Part shown: one piece after another, positions 44,050 through 55,649 of the stretch
Numbering within the stretch: position 1 is the stretch's first letter
Layout: each line of letters starts with the position of its first letter
Origin: Acanthochlamys bracteata
Lineage: Eukaryota > Streptophyta > Magnoliopsida > Pandanales > Velloziaceae
NCBI GenBank assembly: GCA_019914995.1
Contig: CM034139.1
Location: 501,001-565,000, forward strand
Direction of reading: 5' to 3'
DNA: 64,000 bases
The notes under the pieces: model-generated
Told to the model about the DNA's origin: nothing
The model's input: the letters and a program-made list of their open reading frames with translations, nothing else
Databases searched by the model: none
Translations under genes and position numbers: made by a program

Positions 44050-45910
44050 TTAAATCTTATCGGTCTTAAGGAGATTGATTTCAACGCCGGCGATGGTGAC
44101 GTCACCGCCGGATGGCACCAAAGTGACCACCAGCTTCTGGGAGTCGTTGGCCGACAAATCATCGACGGTCCTTGTGATTCCAAGATCCATCTCCATCTTT
44201 TGTGTCATTGCGTGTTGGCTGGTCAGCTTGGTGAAACTACCAATATACTCGCCGTTGTCTGAGCTAGCTTTGTCGCCTACCGGTTCGGAGATGTAGACAT
44301 CGAAGCGCACCGGTCCAGCTTCCGGCTCGATGCCCTTGATGGAAACGACTTCCATAGCGTCCCTCTTCTCCTGTTCCGTCCGGTTCGCTTTGGGTCTCTT
44401 AACCAATGCGCGGATCGGTTCGGTGAGCTTCCTCGGGTTTGGCCCGAACTCGCTCACCGGAACCAAGGGCTTCAAGGCCCTCGTCGCAGCCTTAGCAGCT
44501 GCAGGGGACGGTTTGTTGTACCACTTCAGGGGCACTTCCTGGTAGGTGTAGCTAAGGTTCATCGTGTCCAGACAGTCTTTCACCTGCACAAAAAAATGAA
44601 AGTAATCAATCGATGAAATAAATGTAGCGAAAAGAAATTAATTAAATCACGTTGATCATGAGAAGCGTTGACTATGTTACCTGAACTTTGACGATATTCT
44701 TGTTCTCATCGCAGAAGACGAAAGAGGCCTCGAGCCAGTCTTTGTCATCAAAGTCCTTCTTGTAGCCATCCGCTTCGCTCAAGTTGCGGTAGACCTCCCA
44801 CAGGCGGTCGACGTTAGAATGGAGGCAGTAGAAGGAGCAGTCACGGGCAGCGGTGACGAAGTTGCCCATGTCGGTGAAGGGCTTCACAGTCGGACCTGTC
44901 CACATGTGCATGACATTGTGGAGATTTTCCAGAGTACCACTCGCTCCCCTACCATCTACGAACTGCCCGGAGCGCACTGGCCTTCCCAAGAAAGTCTCGA
45001 GCTTCCCAACGCTGTTCTGCATCACTGTCTTCACGACGTCGAGGTTATTATCGGTTAGCTTCTGCCCTGTAAGCCCCGAACCCTCCGTGCTAAAGCGCGA
45101 ATACTTCAAGTCCATGACGACTGAGGAGTCGCGAGCGTGCTCCATGTTCCTCGTGCTGTTGTACAGCTCGGAGTTGGGGCGGGTGAAGATTTCTGGGAAG
45201 GTCATGCCGTCAGGGTGGTCGAAGTTCCAGTAAGGGAGTGCGAAGGTGTCATCGTTGAGGACTTTGCAAAGTATGCGCTCGAAGAAGTGGACGTAGTATC
45301 GGTGCCACGGAAGGAAGAGCCAGTTGAAGTGCACTTGCAGGTCGAACACGCCGTTGTTGTAGGCTCCGTTGCAGTAGGCGCAGTGGACCTTGGCCTGACT
45401 CCAGAAGTTGCGAGGATCGTCCAGAGGAAATTCGTTCTTCATCTTCCTGATTCCTTCGTTGTACTTCTTTACGTAATCTGGGTCCTTGACCACCTCATGC
45501 GCCGGCCTCCGGACGCGGGTCACGGCGGACGGGGTAGGTGTCCAAGGGGTGGGTTTCGTGAAGGGATCGAACGGCGGGCAACACTTGAGGTATTCGGAGC
45601 CGGCTTCGATATCGTCATCGTGAGCTGGCTTGCACTTGGTGAGGTTCGGAACAGCAACAGGGTTTGCAAGCGCCATGGATCCAGTTCCAAGGCCATACAA
45701 CCCACCAAGAGCCAGCAGCATGTCACGGCGGTCCATGTTCAAACTTGAGTAGTTGTTCTTCTGCTCTCCTCCATCATTTCCGCCGCCCTGCTGGCAGCGT
45801 ACCCCTACACGGTGTGTCCTCAGGTCGCGCGTGCTGCGTTTGCCGTCCCGGAGAAGGCCTGCAGAGCTCAAGCTGTTGCTGAAGCTCATTGAAGCCGGCG
45901 TCGCTGCCAT
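44050..45910 (-). CDS. PPO: Polyphenol oxidase (catechol oxidase), thylakoid lumen, 2 exons
   Basis: A type-3 copper enzyme that oxidises o-diphenols to quinones, the browning and defence reaction. Exon 1 is 45910-44681, the intron 44680-44584, exon 2 44583-44050, giving 587 residues. The Ser/Arg-rich plastid transit peptide is followed by a twin-arginine thylakoid signal (RRDMLLALGGLYGLG, 61-75) with likely cleavage near ALA/NP (about 82). CuA ligands are His177, His194 and His203, with the thioether partner Cys180 in HCAYC. CuB ligands are His331, His335 and His364. The DWL domain (KDWLEASFVFCDENKNIVKV) and a KFDV-type domain (VRFDVYISEP) follow. Oddities: the second tyrosinase signature usually reads DPxF..HH, and here it is DCSFYCLH (357-364). 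The Pro and the His before the ligand are replaced while the ligand itself remains. Activity is plausible but not assured. Confidence 0.95.
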
Positions 45911-46027
45911 GGCTTCAAAGTTTATAAGAAGAGAAAGAAGGTCTTAGATCGCGGTACGTGCTTCAGAGAAGAGGCAAAGAAGACTACCGCTGCCTCCCGA
46001 TGAACTCTGTGGGTTGGGATCAAGTGG

Positions 46028-46035
46028 TTTATATA
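46028..46035 (-). promoter_or_regulatory. Probable TATA box of the polyphenol oxidase gene
   Basis: On the minus strand TATATAAA lies about 120 bases upstream of the ATG at 45910, in a GC-balanced context, so it stands out clearly. It would give a 5' leader of about 85-90 bases. Confidence 0.65.
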
Positions 46036-47325
46036 GAGCTGGGAAAGAGGACAATGCGAGTAATGGGCCTTTGGGATTCTTTATTGCTCAGGCAACAACG
46101 AGTTTCACGTTCATGTACGGCAAGTCATTGCATGCCCTTCCCAGTGAGGACCCCGACCATATTTTGACAACCAATTTAAACATTTTTTAAAGCGTTCGCT
46201 TATTTTTTCTTTTAAATTCTTCTAAACTCGATTATAATAGACTTGCCGCCTTTGAGTTATAAATAATCAATAAATTTTCAATGATAACAACAATTGCATT
46301 ACAGTTACTATACATCTTAACATATTAAGATATGTTTCTAGTAAAAAATCGGGTTCACATTCTAAAATCAATAGATGAAAGACAGAATGATTCAATAGCG
46401 CAACACGAAATTTTCTACTTAGTTATTAAAAAAGTTTTCTACTAGTTATTTTTAACAATTTTTCAATAGCGCGGAAGATAAGAATCAAATTCAAATCAAG
46501 AAACTAGAATCGGAATTAAGAAACAATTCCTACACAAATTTGAATTCTGATATACCGTTTAACACAGTACGTTTTAAAAACTTTTTATCTCAAATTTTAT
46601 TCATATTGTTTAATTTTTTACAATGTTTTATAAATTTTTTAAAAACAAAAAAGTTTTACAGCTTATATGTTTTATTTTTTGTTAAAAAATTAAAATTAGC
46701 TCTTTAAAATCTATAAATCTTTTTATTTTAAAAGTTTTATTTTATAAATACTCTAAAATATCTCTAATATACTCAAATTCAAACCCAAAAATATCCAAAT
46801 CAATAAAGTTATAAAAAATTGCGACCTAGTGAAAGAAACAAAAGTGTAGTATTTTATATTTAGGGCATAATATCAAATAAAAAGTTGGAATCAAAGAAAA
46901 AAATAAGAAGAGATAAGTAACTTAGTTGAATGTTACATATTTATTTCATATAAGATTATTTTTAGTAAACCTTTCAAACTTTCTGTTTAGATATGAAAGG
47001 AACTTAACATGTTTAATTGGAATTCACTAACTACGACAACGGATGTAGAACTCTACTTGCTAAAGATGGCACTATTTTTAAAAAAATTATATAAAATTTA
47101 ACTGTACATGAATAGACATTTATATAATTATTTCAGATGATCAAAGATAAGATCTTCTTTCATTATGTTTAATAAACAATTAACTAATTAAGAAATTTTC
47201 AAGAAGAATACGAAAGCGAAACCCAAAATAAAGATGCAGCTGAGCGACCAAGAATTGTAAACAATAGGGAATAGGTGATGTGATTGATGCCATCGGCATG
47301 TTTGAGATTGCTTATTAATTTTAAT

Positions 47326-47575
47326 AAAGTTTTTTCAACTCAAAAAATTTATATACAAATGTTTTTGAATTTTTTTAAATTTAAAACATATAAATAAAAT
47401 ATAAATTATTGGTGTAATTTATTATATATTTTTAAATTCAACTTTTTAATATTTTTTTAATTTTAAAAATAAATATTATTAAAAATTTTCAACATCTTTT
47501 ATTGAATATTTCTAAAGTTATTTTGAAATTTAGTTTTTTGATTATTCTTAACGTGCTCTAAATATATCTTCAGTC
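47326..47575. mobile_element. AT-rich MITE-like copy
   Basis: A/T-run interior with TTTTTAAATTTAAAACATAT and a right end ending in AACGTGCTCTAA. It matches the family pattern in general order. Ends and assignment are tentative. Confidence 0.4.
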
Positions 47576-47864
47576 TTTCCGCGGTGAACCGAATTTCCAA
47601 GATTGTTACAATTTATGATGAGCAGCCAAGGCTCTTCGGAGACAATTTAGATTAATTGATCGATTTTGAATTGATCTATTTAATAATTAGATTAAATTTA
47701 TTTAATTTTAGTTCAATATATGAATTTATATGGGTTAAAATTATCAATTCTAATTCAATCTATTAATAATCAGATCAAATTCGGGTTGATCTATTTAATA
47801 ATTAAAATTTTTAATTATTAATTCTATATTTTTAAGCTTCAACGAATTTATAATATCAGTTGTA

Positions 47865-48475
47865 ATAAAAATACACGATGTTCTTAGTGACTAGATATAG
47901 TGATACCCACCAAAATATATTTTTTTTAGTATCTTCATCGGTCCTTCAAATATTCACAAAAAAATATTTTTATATTTTAAAAATATATGATGATGGCTGA
48001 AATTTTATAATTATAGATATATACTAATAATTATGATAAAAATTTTGATAAACATAAATATCTAACAAAAATTTGATAAATTTTTATACAAAATCCAAAT
48101 TTGTCATTACAAAAGTACCTACATAGTAATATTTTCGATTATATTATAATTCTCATTGTACACTATTTTATTAAGATATAAAAATAATGATTAATTATAA
48201 AATTTATATAATTTAATAATTTATAAATTACTATTATCGATTATTTTATTACTAATATTTTAATAAACGGAAAGGAAAATTAAATGTTATTTTTTTAAAA
48301 AATAGTAATTCGGATTGGTGGATCAATTTCAGATTAATTCGAATCGATCTATTTAATAATCGGATCAAATTCGCTCAATTCTAACTTTATACGGGTCAAA
48401 TTTTTTAATCCTAACTCTAATTAAATAGATACATTTTGAATTGTATTTTCGAATCTGATCATATATTGCCATTGC
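47865..48475 (-). repeat. Dispersed repeat, copy 2 (inverted relative to 4545-5185)
   Basis: The minus strand from 48475 reads GGCAATATATGATC and then follows copy 1 landmark by landmark for about 600 bases, including GATCCACCAATCCG, TAAAATATTAGTAATAAAA, AAATAGTGTACAATGAGAAT and AATTTCAGCC. A further related fragment with TTGATCTATTTAATAATTAGAT lies at about 47640-47830, directly adjoining. Confidence 0.75.
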
Positions 48476-51074
48476 TAAACCAAGCACGTTCCAATTTTTA
48501 AAATTTTGTATCTAATTAATTTGTGTATTTGAGAATATGTAATTGTTGGGAAGATCAACTCTTCGGAACTGATGGCATTTCGCTTCGTTACATTCCAAAA
48601 GCTTCTTTATTTGAAAAATTAAAAAAATTTACTTTATAAAAATTTATTATTATTTAGTTTTATTATTATTTTAAATAAAGATAAATTTTATTTTTTGAAA
48701 TTAAAAAAGTATTTTTTTATTTTAAATGTGATTCTATAAGCACCTCATCCAAAGTATTTAATTAATATACAAATTTAAATATGAAAAATTTAATAAAATA
48801 AACTTAATTGTTTATCTCTAATAATAATAAAGTATATGTACAAAATCCTATGATATATAATTTTTTCAGAATTTTTTAAATTATATAAATATTTTAAAAA
48901 TTGTTTTAGAAACGCAAGAATTTTTAAGAATTAAAAAATAATACAATAGCACTATCAAATATCTTCTATAAATTATTTTAAATATTGAAAATATAAAATT
49001 TTTTAAAAGCTTTTTAAGGAATACGTTTAAATTTGTACGTAAAATAATTACGTACACAATTTATATTTCTAAAAGTTATAATATAAGTAATTGATTAACA
49101 ATATAAATATAAAATTAATATACCATAATAAGTACTACTAAGTATTTATTTCAGATATATTGAACTCTATTTTTGTTTTTCATTCGGTCACTTTAGTATT
49201 TCAATTATCATTACAAATTTTATTTTTATTTTCACATCAAAATTTAATTCTATTAAATTTTATTTTGTTTAATTCAAATTATTCTGAAATTTTCTTTTAA
49301 AAAATTTTACTTCTCACAAAATTTTATTTTCATAAAATTTAATTTTACGAAATTGTAGCGTGTTTTTAAAACACGCCTCGTATATAACCTAAAAGATTGG
49401 TGTTCAATGTGAAAAACAGTGGTGGAGTATTAGTCGCTGTCATGATCAACTAGAAAATTAAATTTCTCAGTTAATTTCACATGCTTGATTGGATCTAGAT
49501 AGCCAACCTAATGTGCTGCACGGTCTTCAAGAACACGTAGATAATTAAATTAAATTTGAAGATATTTCTTCTTCAAGTTGCGGAGGAGCTGATGCAACAA
49601 AACACATGCTTTGATTAACGATATGTTAATAAATTCATTATTTAAAAATAAATTAAAAATTAAAAATAGAAATTAAAAATATTTAATCATAATAATTTTT
49701 ATATTTATATTTGTATTAATAATCAGTTAATAAAATTTATTTGATAAAATATATTTATTTAAAAATTTTTATTTATTTTTATTAAAAATAAGTTTAGAAA
49801 ATTATATTAAAAGATCGATAAACCCGCCCTAAACTACTACATTAATTTTGTTTTCTGTGACAACAACATTCGGTCTTTTAGGCGGCAGAAGAAAAAAAAA
49901 ACGATAATTGTTTTCCTTATTGTCCGGCCTGCTTGAAATAAACAAGTAATTCAAGTTGCTGATGATTCCATTGATGTGCACCGCATGTGCTCTACCTATA
50001 GCCTATAGATTTAATAAGTGCATGTTTCCCTCCGTAGGATTTAATTTAAAAATTTTCATCTAAAAGTTCTATTTGTTCACTCGTCTTCAGTATAAAAATA
50101 ATCTTATTTTACCAAATTTTAATTCTATTTAAAAAATTAAAATATAAACTAGATAAAAATCAATTTCAAACCGATGCCTTATCTAAACTTCGTGAAGGAC
50201 AGCTGCATATAAATAAATATATTAACTCTCGTGCTTTGCGTGCATCTATTTTAACCGAGAGGGTTGTTATGATACTGACGCCCTGGCATAGTGGTACGTG
50301 TGATTCGTTATCAATCCATAAATTCAATTACTTTCAAATTTATTTTTAATATAAATAAATATTAAAATATTTTTAATTAAAAATAATTTTTGATATAAAA
50401 TATCTTATATATTTTTATTTAGTTTTATTTTTTAAAAAAAATAAATTATCTCAAGATAAACAAAGATATAATCGTTCATACTCTTTAGTGCTTGAATGAA
50501 ATAAAATTCTTTTTAAGACCAAAAATACTTTTATTATTTTAAAAATAAATTTTATTTTATTTATTTAAAAAATAATAAATAATAAATAATAAAAAATTCT
50601 CACCTACATAAAATAAAATTTTAAATTATAAATATTTATTAATATATAAAAATAAAAATAAAAAGCAATTCTAAACTGCACCGCCTACTTCGATCGGAGT
50701 ATCAATGCTGGTCTATGAGAAATCAACCCTTATGTAGTTGAGAGATGGAATATGATAGGGACCTCTAAACTCATAACAACATCCTATAAAACATTAGTAC
50801 ACTAAATACAAGTAATTAAAGAATGATCGTGATATAATTTTTAGTATTCTATTTTCCAAGATCTGATTTAAGTGGACAGATCTGGCCACACATTAGATGC
50901 CTACTTTTATTTAAAATTTTGAGCAGTAATTTAGATTTGCAATTTCAATGAGGAGCTAGGTCTCAAAAATCATTATTAGTTTATTTTGATATGAATCTCT
51001 AAATCCGTCACATTTAAAATTATTTTAAAAAAATTAGTACTTGAACTTAGGTAAGCATTAATCAGAAGCATTAA

Positions 51075-51295
51075 GTATTTGAAAGTACTTTTAAAACAAA
51101 ATTTTTTTAAAATTAAATTTTATTTTTTTATTTTTTAAAAAATAATAAAAATATATAATAAATAAATCTCATTACGTAAAATATTTTTATAATTTTTAAA
51201 TTTTAAATAAAATTTTTAAATATTTATAAAAATATATTAAAAAATATAAAATAAAAAAAATTGAAAAGTAATTTTTGAAAAGCTCTTCCAACATT
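51075..51295. mobile_element. AT-rich MITE-like copy
   Basis: Reverse orientation to 53351-53605. Landmarks include TTTAAAAAATAATAAAAATA, TCATTACGTAAAATATTTTT, AAATAAAATTTTTAAATATT and a right end GAAAAGCTCTTCCAAC. Confidence 0.6.
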
Positions 51296-51604
51296 CTATA
51301 GGTTGCATCCATCTTTGGCATGCTATAGATTTAGCATTTCATTTCAAAAAAATAATTATTTAATTTTTAATATATTTTTTATGAGCTTCTATAAAATTAT
51401 TTAAAAATTTAAAAATATAAAAATTTTTTATTATTTAATTTTTTTAAAATAAAAATATATAATTTATTTTTAAAAAAATAAAAATATTTTTTGTTCTGAA
51501 AAAATTTCAGCATTTCTAAACGTAATGTTAAGGATTTGCTAAAAGGCATAGGAGCATCAAGCTTAGGCATGTTTACTTGCTTAACGGTCATTTGGCCTTA
51601 CATA

Positions 51605-51832
51605 TGAGTACTTTTCACTATTTTATTTTATTTCATATTTTAATAAATTTTTTATAATATATTATAAAACTTTTCTAGAAATGTATATTATATAGAAAAT
51701 TTCTATATTATAAAATTTTATTATTATTTATTTTATTATTCTTTAAGATATAAAAATAGAATTTATTTTTAAAATAAGATAAAAATATTTTTTATTTTAA
51801 AAAGAATTTTCTTTATAAGCATTTCTAGACGA
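51605..51832. mobile_element. AT-rich MITE-like copy
   Basis: Forward orientation, with TTTTATTTCATATTTTAATA near the start and TTTCTTTATAAGCATTTCTAG at the right end. Directly to its left (51345-51525) lies what looks like another forward copy ending AGCATTTCTAAACG, so the two are near-tandem. Confidence 0.55.
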
Positions 51833-52960
51833 TTTTTAGAAATGAGTTTTTAAGGAATGAGTAGAAACAAGAACATAAAAAACGAACAAATTTATAAAAA
51901 AAAGATAAAAAGTTACCTAAGAATATAGTTTTAGTAAAAAAAACTCTTTTTTAGATAATTTACGGTGCAATCAGTAAGACCTAAATAATGAAGAGTAGGA
52001 AATAAATCGGATGAAGGTGTTTGAATTATGGAATATTTGAAAGTATTTATTGAAAAAAAAAAATTTAAAAATTTTTTAAAATAAGTCATATTTGTTTACT
52101 TAACAAAATAAAAAAAATAATTAATAATTAAATTTTACGACCTAGAATTTATCTATATTTTTAAAAATTTAAAAATTTATATAATATTAAAAAATAAAAA
52201 ATTATAATAAAAAATAGAAAAAAAAAGTTCTCTAAAACATGCACCATGACTCGCGGCAATAAATAGATAAGGCGGTGACACTGATTCATGCATAAATAAA
52301 AAAGTTCAGAATCCATTGATTGATTCCTATCGAGAACCAAGTGGGAAAAAAGAAATTTATTTTCAGATAAGCAGCACTGTAGAGCTTTAGGGTTTCTGCA
52401 GTTTCTTTTTTCGGGCAGCGCATGCTCCACCTTTTTTAATGAATGGCAAGTGGGAGAAAAAGCAACTCAAGAAAATGTTTAACACACCTATATGTGAAAG
52501 TATTTATAAAAAAAATTTCTAAACAAAAAATTTTTAAAAAAATTTTTTAAAATAATTTTATTTGTTTATATTAAAATTTATTTTAAAATATAAAATTAAA
52601 AATAAAAATAAAAAGAGTTGGAAAATGCTACTATACATTACTGGAGACTTTTTTTTGATAATTTAAAAAAGATACCTTTCAAAACAAAAGGAACGACAAC
52701 TCCAACAACTCGTGAATATTTCTTTTATCTTAAGGGACCTTTTTGAATAAAAAAGTTCAACTTTACAGAACTTTAAAATATTATGAGTTTAAGAAACCAC
52801 GATCTAGGACATCCATAGTTCTTCTTTTCGTTTAGAAAACTTGAAAAAAGGAGCTTTTTTATCTGCTTTCTGAAAAAGCTTTTATGAGAAGAAGATTTGC
52901 AAAAAATCAATTCTAATATAAAGTGATCTTTATTTAAATGTATTAACATTTAAGTAAGAG

Positions 52961-55395
52961 GTGTGATCAAACCATAATTGTACGATCCGATCTAGCAATC
53001 GATCCAAATTAGTCGGTCGGGTCACAATGAAAATTACAGAGTCAATGACTCAAAAATTAGCTTTGACCCACTGACTTGCGAGGATGTGAGTTGGTATAAG
53101 ATAATACTAACTCAATACATTACAATACAATACAACACAAACGTAAATAAGACAACACAACACAAAATTAGCAAAAACTTTCGCATTCAAAACACTTCAC
53201 TGCACAGCCACGTAGCCAACACTTTCACAGTCAAACAATCAGTTTGTAACTTTGCTTAATCTCAGTTTGCTATTGTTTTGTTGGCTCCTAACACAACAAT
53301 AGCTCCTAGGCTAGCATCAACAATATATATAACTATATGGTAAGGATTAAGAGTGCGTTTCGGAATGCATTTCAAATACTATTTTTTATTTTTTTTTAAT
53401 TTTATATTTATTAATATTTATTTTATAAATATTTAAAAATTTTATTTAAAAATTTAAAATATATAGAAAAAATTCTAGAGATCTTTTTATTGCATATTTT
53501 TATTATTTTTTTAAAAATAAAAAAAATAAAACTCATTTTTCAAAAAGAACAAAAATATTTTTCTTTTCAGAAAAGCTCTATTTTATAAACAATTCCAAAC
53601 GCCCCTAAATAAAGAGAATACATAACTTGATAAGGACTAAGCAAATAGAAAGTCAGAGACAATAACAAACAGAATTGTTACAAAAATATTGGCTTCACTC
53701 TCATACTTATATATTGCCGGAGAGTATAGAAATTGTCGGAGAACAGAAAGAGAAGGGCCGGAGAAAGTATTGCAAATAATCAGAGAATGATTAACCGGAG
53801 AAGGAAGACTTTAGCCCTAAAAGAAATCTAGCTAGAGTCGGATACGAGAGAAGAATCCAGTTGGAGAAGAAATCGAGCCAACGCCGAGAACACTTAGCCA
53901 GAGTCGGTCAAGTCAAATTGAATGGGAGTCGAGAACGCTTAGCCGAAAAATTCAGAAGAAATCCTAACCGGACTGCCGGAGTGAGAACGTGGCGAGTTTG
54001 TCGGTGAAGAAAGAGAAGCCGAGAATTAGGAATTCGATCGGGTAGGTTAGGATCAAGCTGTGTAAATGCTTAATAAGGTTAGCCTATTAGGTTTATTATT
54101 ATTATTTTCTAAAAAACATACTAGGTTGACCCAAATAGGCGGGTCGTTCTGGTCGAAGCAGATCTATTACATGAACGGCCTATTTGCAGACCCGAACCAG
54201 TTTATTGATTTGGACGGTTCGGTCCGTAATGAAGCTAGTTCCAAAATAAAAATTATGCAAATCACAGTATAGTAGATATTAGTCCGAGACAATGAAGAGG
54301 AATGCTAAAGCAACAGACACTTTTCTGGCATTAAAGTTAGAGCGACAATATGATCCTATATGCGAAATAGTTTGAAATTGATTCATTTAAATCGGATTTG
54401 AATTTGATCATAGTCAAGTTTGAATCAATTTTGGATCAACTCAAATTGACGTAATAAATTAAATAAGTTCGGATCAGATTGGAGTTGACACAAATTTGAC
54501 ATATATAATCTATATAATTAACTATATATTATATATTACATAATAATTAGAATTTTAATATTTAAAATAATGACATTGAATTTTAATTTAATTTATATAT
54601 ACTATTTGCTCAGCTTACCACATTTTAATTAATTTTTATTTATATCACAATTAATATATTTATCTTGGATATTTGATATCTAACTATTTTCATATATTAG
54701 TATTTGAAATTAATATTTATGATTATTGTTCTAATAATTTTGATTATTAAATAGATTTTAATTTTTCTAAAATGTTTGACATTTCAATAACACGCTATCG
54801 CATGGTACGAGAAACTTTATTGTTGCCGACGTACTCATAAGTGTCTTAGCAAGTCAGTTGCAGCTGTTTAGGAACACTATTTTCTTAACATTTTCGGTAT
54901 TAGAAAGTGTTGGCATAATATTTTTTATAAAGTCATTCCTAATATGCTTAATCTGTTCCATCTTTCACCAAACATTAATGAAAGTTTCTATTTTCATCAC
55001 TGCTATTATCAGTAACGATAGCGGATTTCTTTATTAAAAGTGCTAACTTAAGATCTAGTAAATCTTAGTGAAATTAAACTTATTCACACCAATTAGTGAA
55101 ATGATATTCATTAAAGAGTGATTCAAACCCTAGTTGGCAGACCCGAACTGACCCGTCCGGGTTTGCAAAAAAATTGTTTATGCAATCGACCGATTTCGAC
55201 CCGCTTTTGACCCGTTCGACCCATTTCAACCCGGTCGACCCGTCCGTCCGGATCAAACCGGATTAATTTTTTTTTAAATTAATTAAAAAATTTTAAATTG
55301 ATGATATATTTAATATAAAAATAATTATTAATAGCCCTATGTTAAAGCCCAAGCAGGTCTCATTATAATACCCCAAAACAGAAATACATTAAATG
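52961..55395. other. Transposon-like region with GACCCG tracts, no gene
   Basis: Blocks of GACCCG/GGGTCG-type sequence occur at about 53000-53040, 54120-54240 and 55130-55260, spaced by ordinary and AT-rich sequence and by the MITE at 53351-53605. The stretch 53710-54020 is rich in CCGGAGA/TCGGAGA words. Repeated GACCCG words near ends are known from several plant non-autonomous DNA transposons, so one or more decayed elements are likely, but I cannot define ends or family. Open frames here are short and unrecognised. Confidence 0.4.
53351..53605 (+). mobile_element. AT-rich Tourist-like MITE, cleanest copy (255 bp)
   Basis: The left end GAGTGCGTTTCGGAATGCAT and the right end, read on the other strand, GGGGCGTTTGGAATTGTTTA form imperfect inverted repeats. 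TAA flanks both sides (53348-53350, 53606-53608), as in PIF/Harbinger-derived MITEs. The interior is almost pure A/T with a characteristic order of T-runs and A-runs and a final CAGAAAAGCTCTATTTTATAA. I use this copy to define the family seen at many other places in the window. Confidence 0.8.
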
Positions 55396-55402
55396 CTTAA
55401 AT

Positions 55403-55644
55403 CATTATAATGGGCTGAACAAGATATTCTAAATGGGCCGAGGTTAAGCATAAAGTTAACTTGAATCCATGCTGTCTCAAACGTTATGATTCGTCCAATA
55501 GTAGTTGCCAAACCGAATAGCAAAACCATTATAATGGGCTGAACAAGATTTCTTTTATATGGGCCTAGGCTCAGCATAAAGTTAACTTGAACCCAAGCTG
55601 TCCAAAACCTTATGATTCATCCAATAATAGTTGGAATAGCAAAG
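55403..55644. repeat. Tandem duplication, two units of about 120 bp
   Basis: Unit 1 (55403-55526) and unit 2 (55527-55644) both start CATTATAATGGGCTGAACAAG and share GCATAAAGTTAACTTGAA, TTATGATTC.TCCAATA and AATAGCAAA. They differ at many positions and by a short deletion, so the duplication is not new. No coding content. Confidence 0.85.
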
Positions 55645-55649
55645 CCATT

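Larger units (their letters stand above)
46200..52960. other. AT-rich gene desert with dispersed MITE copies
   Basis: No gene I can support. The region is dominated by A/T-run sequences that match the AT-rich MITE family (about 46562-46755, 47326-47575, 48595-48745, 50510-50680, 51075-51295, 51345-51525, 51605-51832, 52025-52215) and by the inverted repeat copy at 47865-48475. Islands of ordinary complexity (about 47220-47290, 49380-49620, 49850-50030, 50200-50300, 52240-52450) carry no recognisable coding sequence. Confidence 0.55.

Noticed and set aside
45137-45748. 203-codon plus-strand frame
   Set aside because: Antisense to polyphenol oxidase exon 1, which has clear copper-ligand motifs; the opposite frame has none.
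52161-52430. 89-codon minus-strand frame
   Set aside because: Its last third is a phenylalanine/isoleucine run from A/T repeats, and the rest matches nothing I know.
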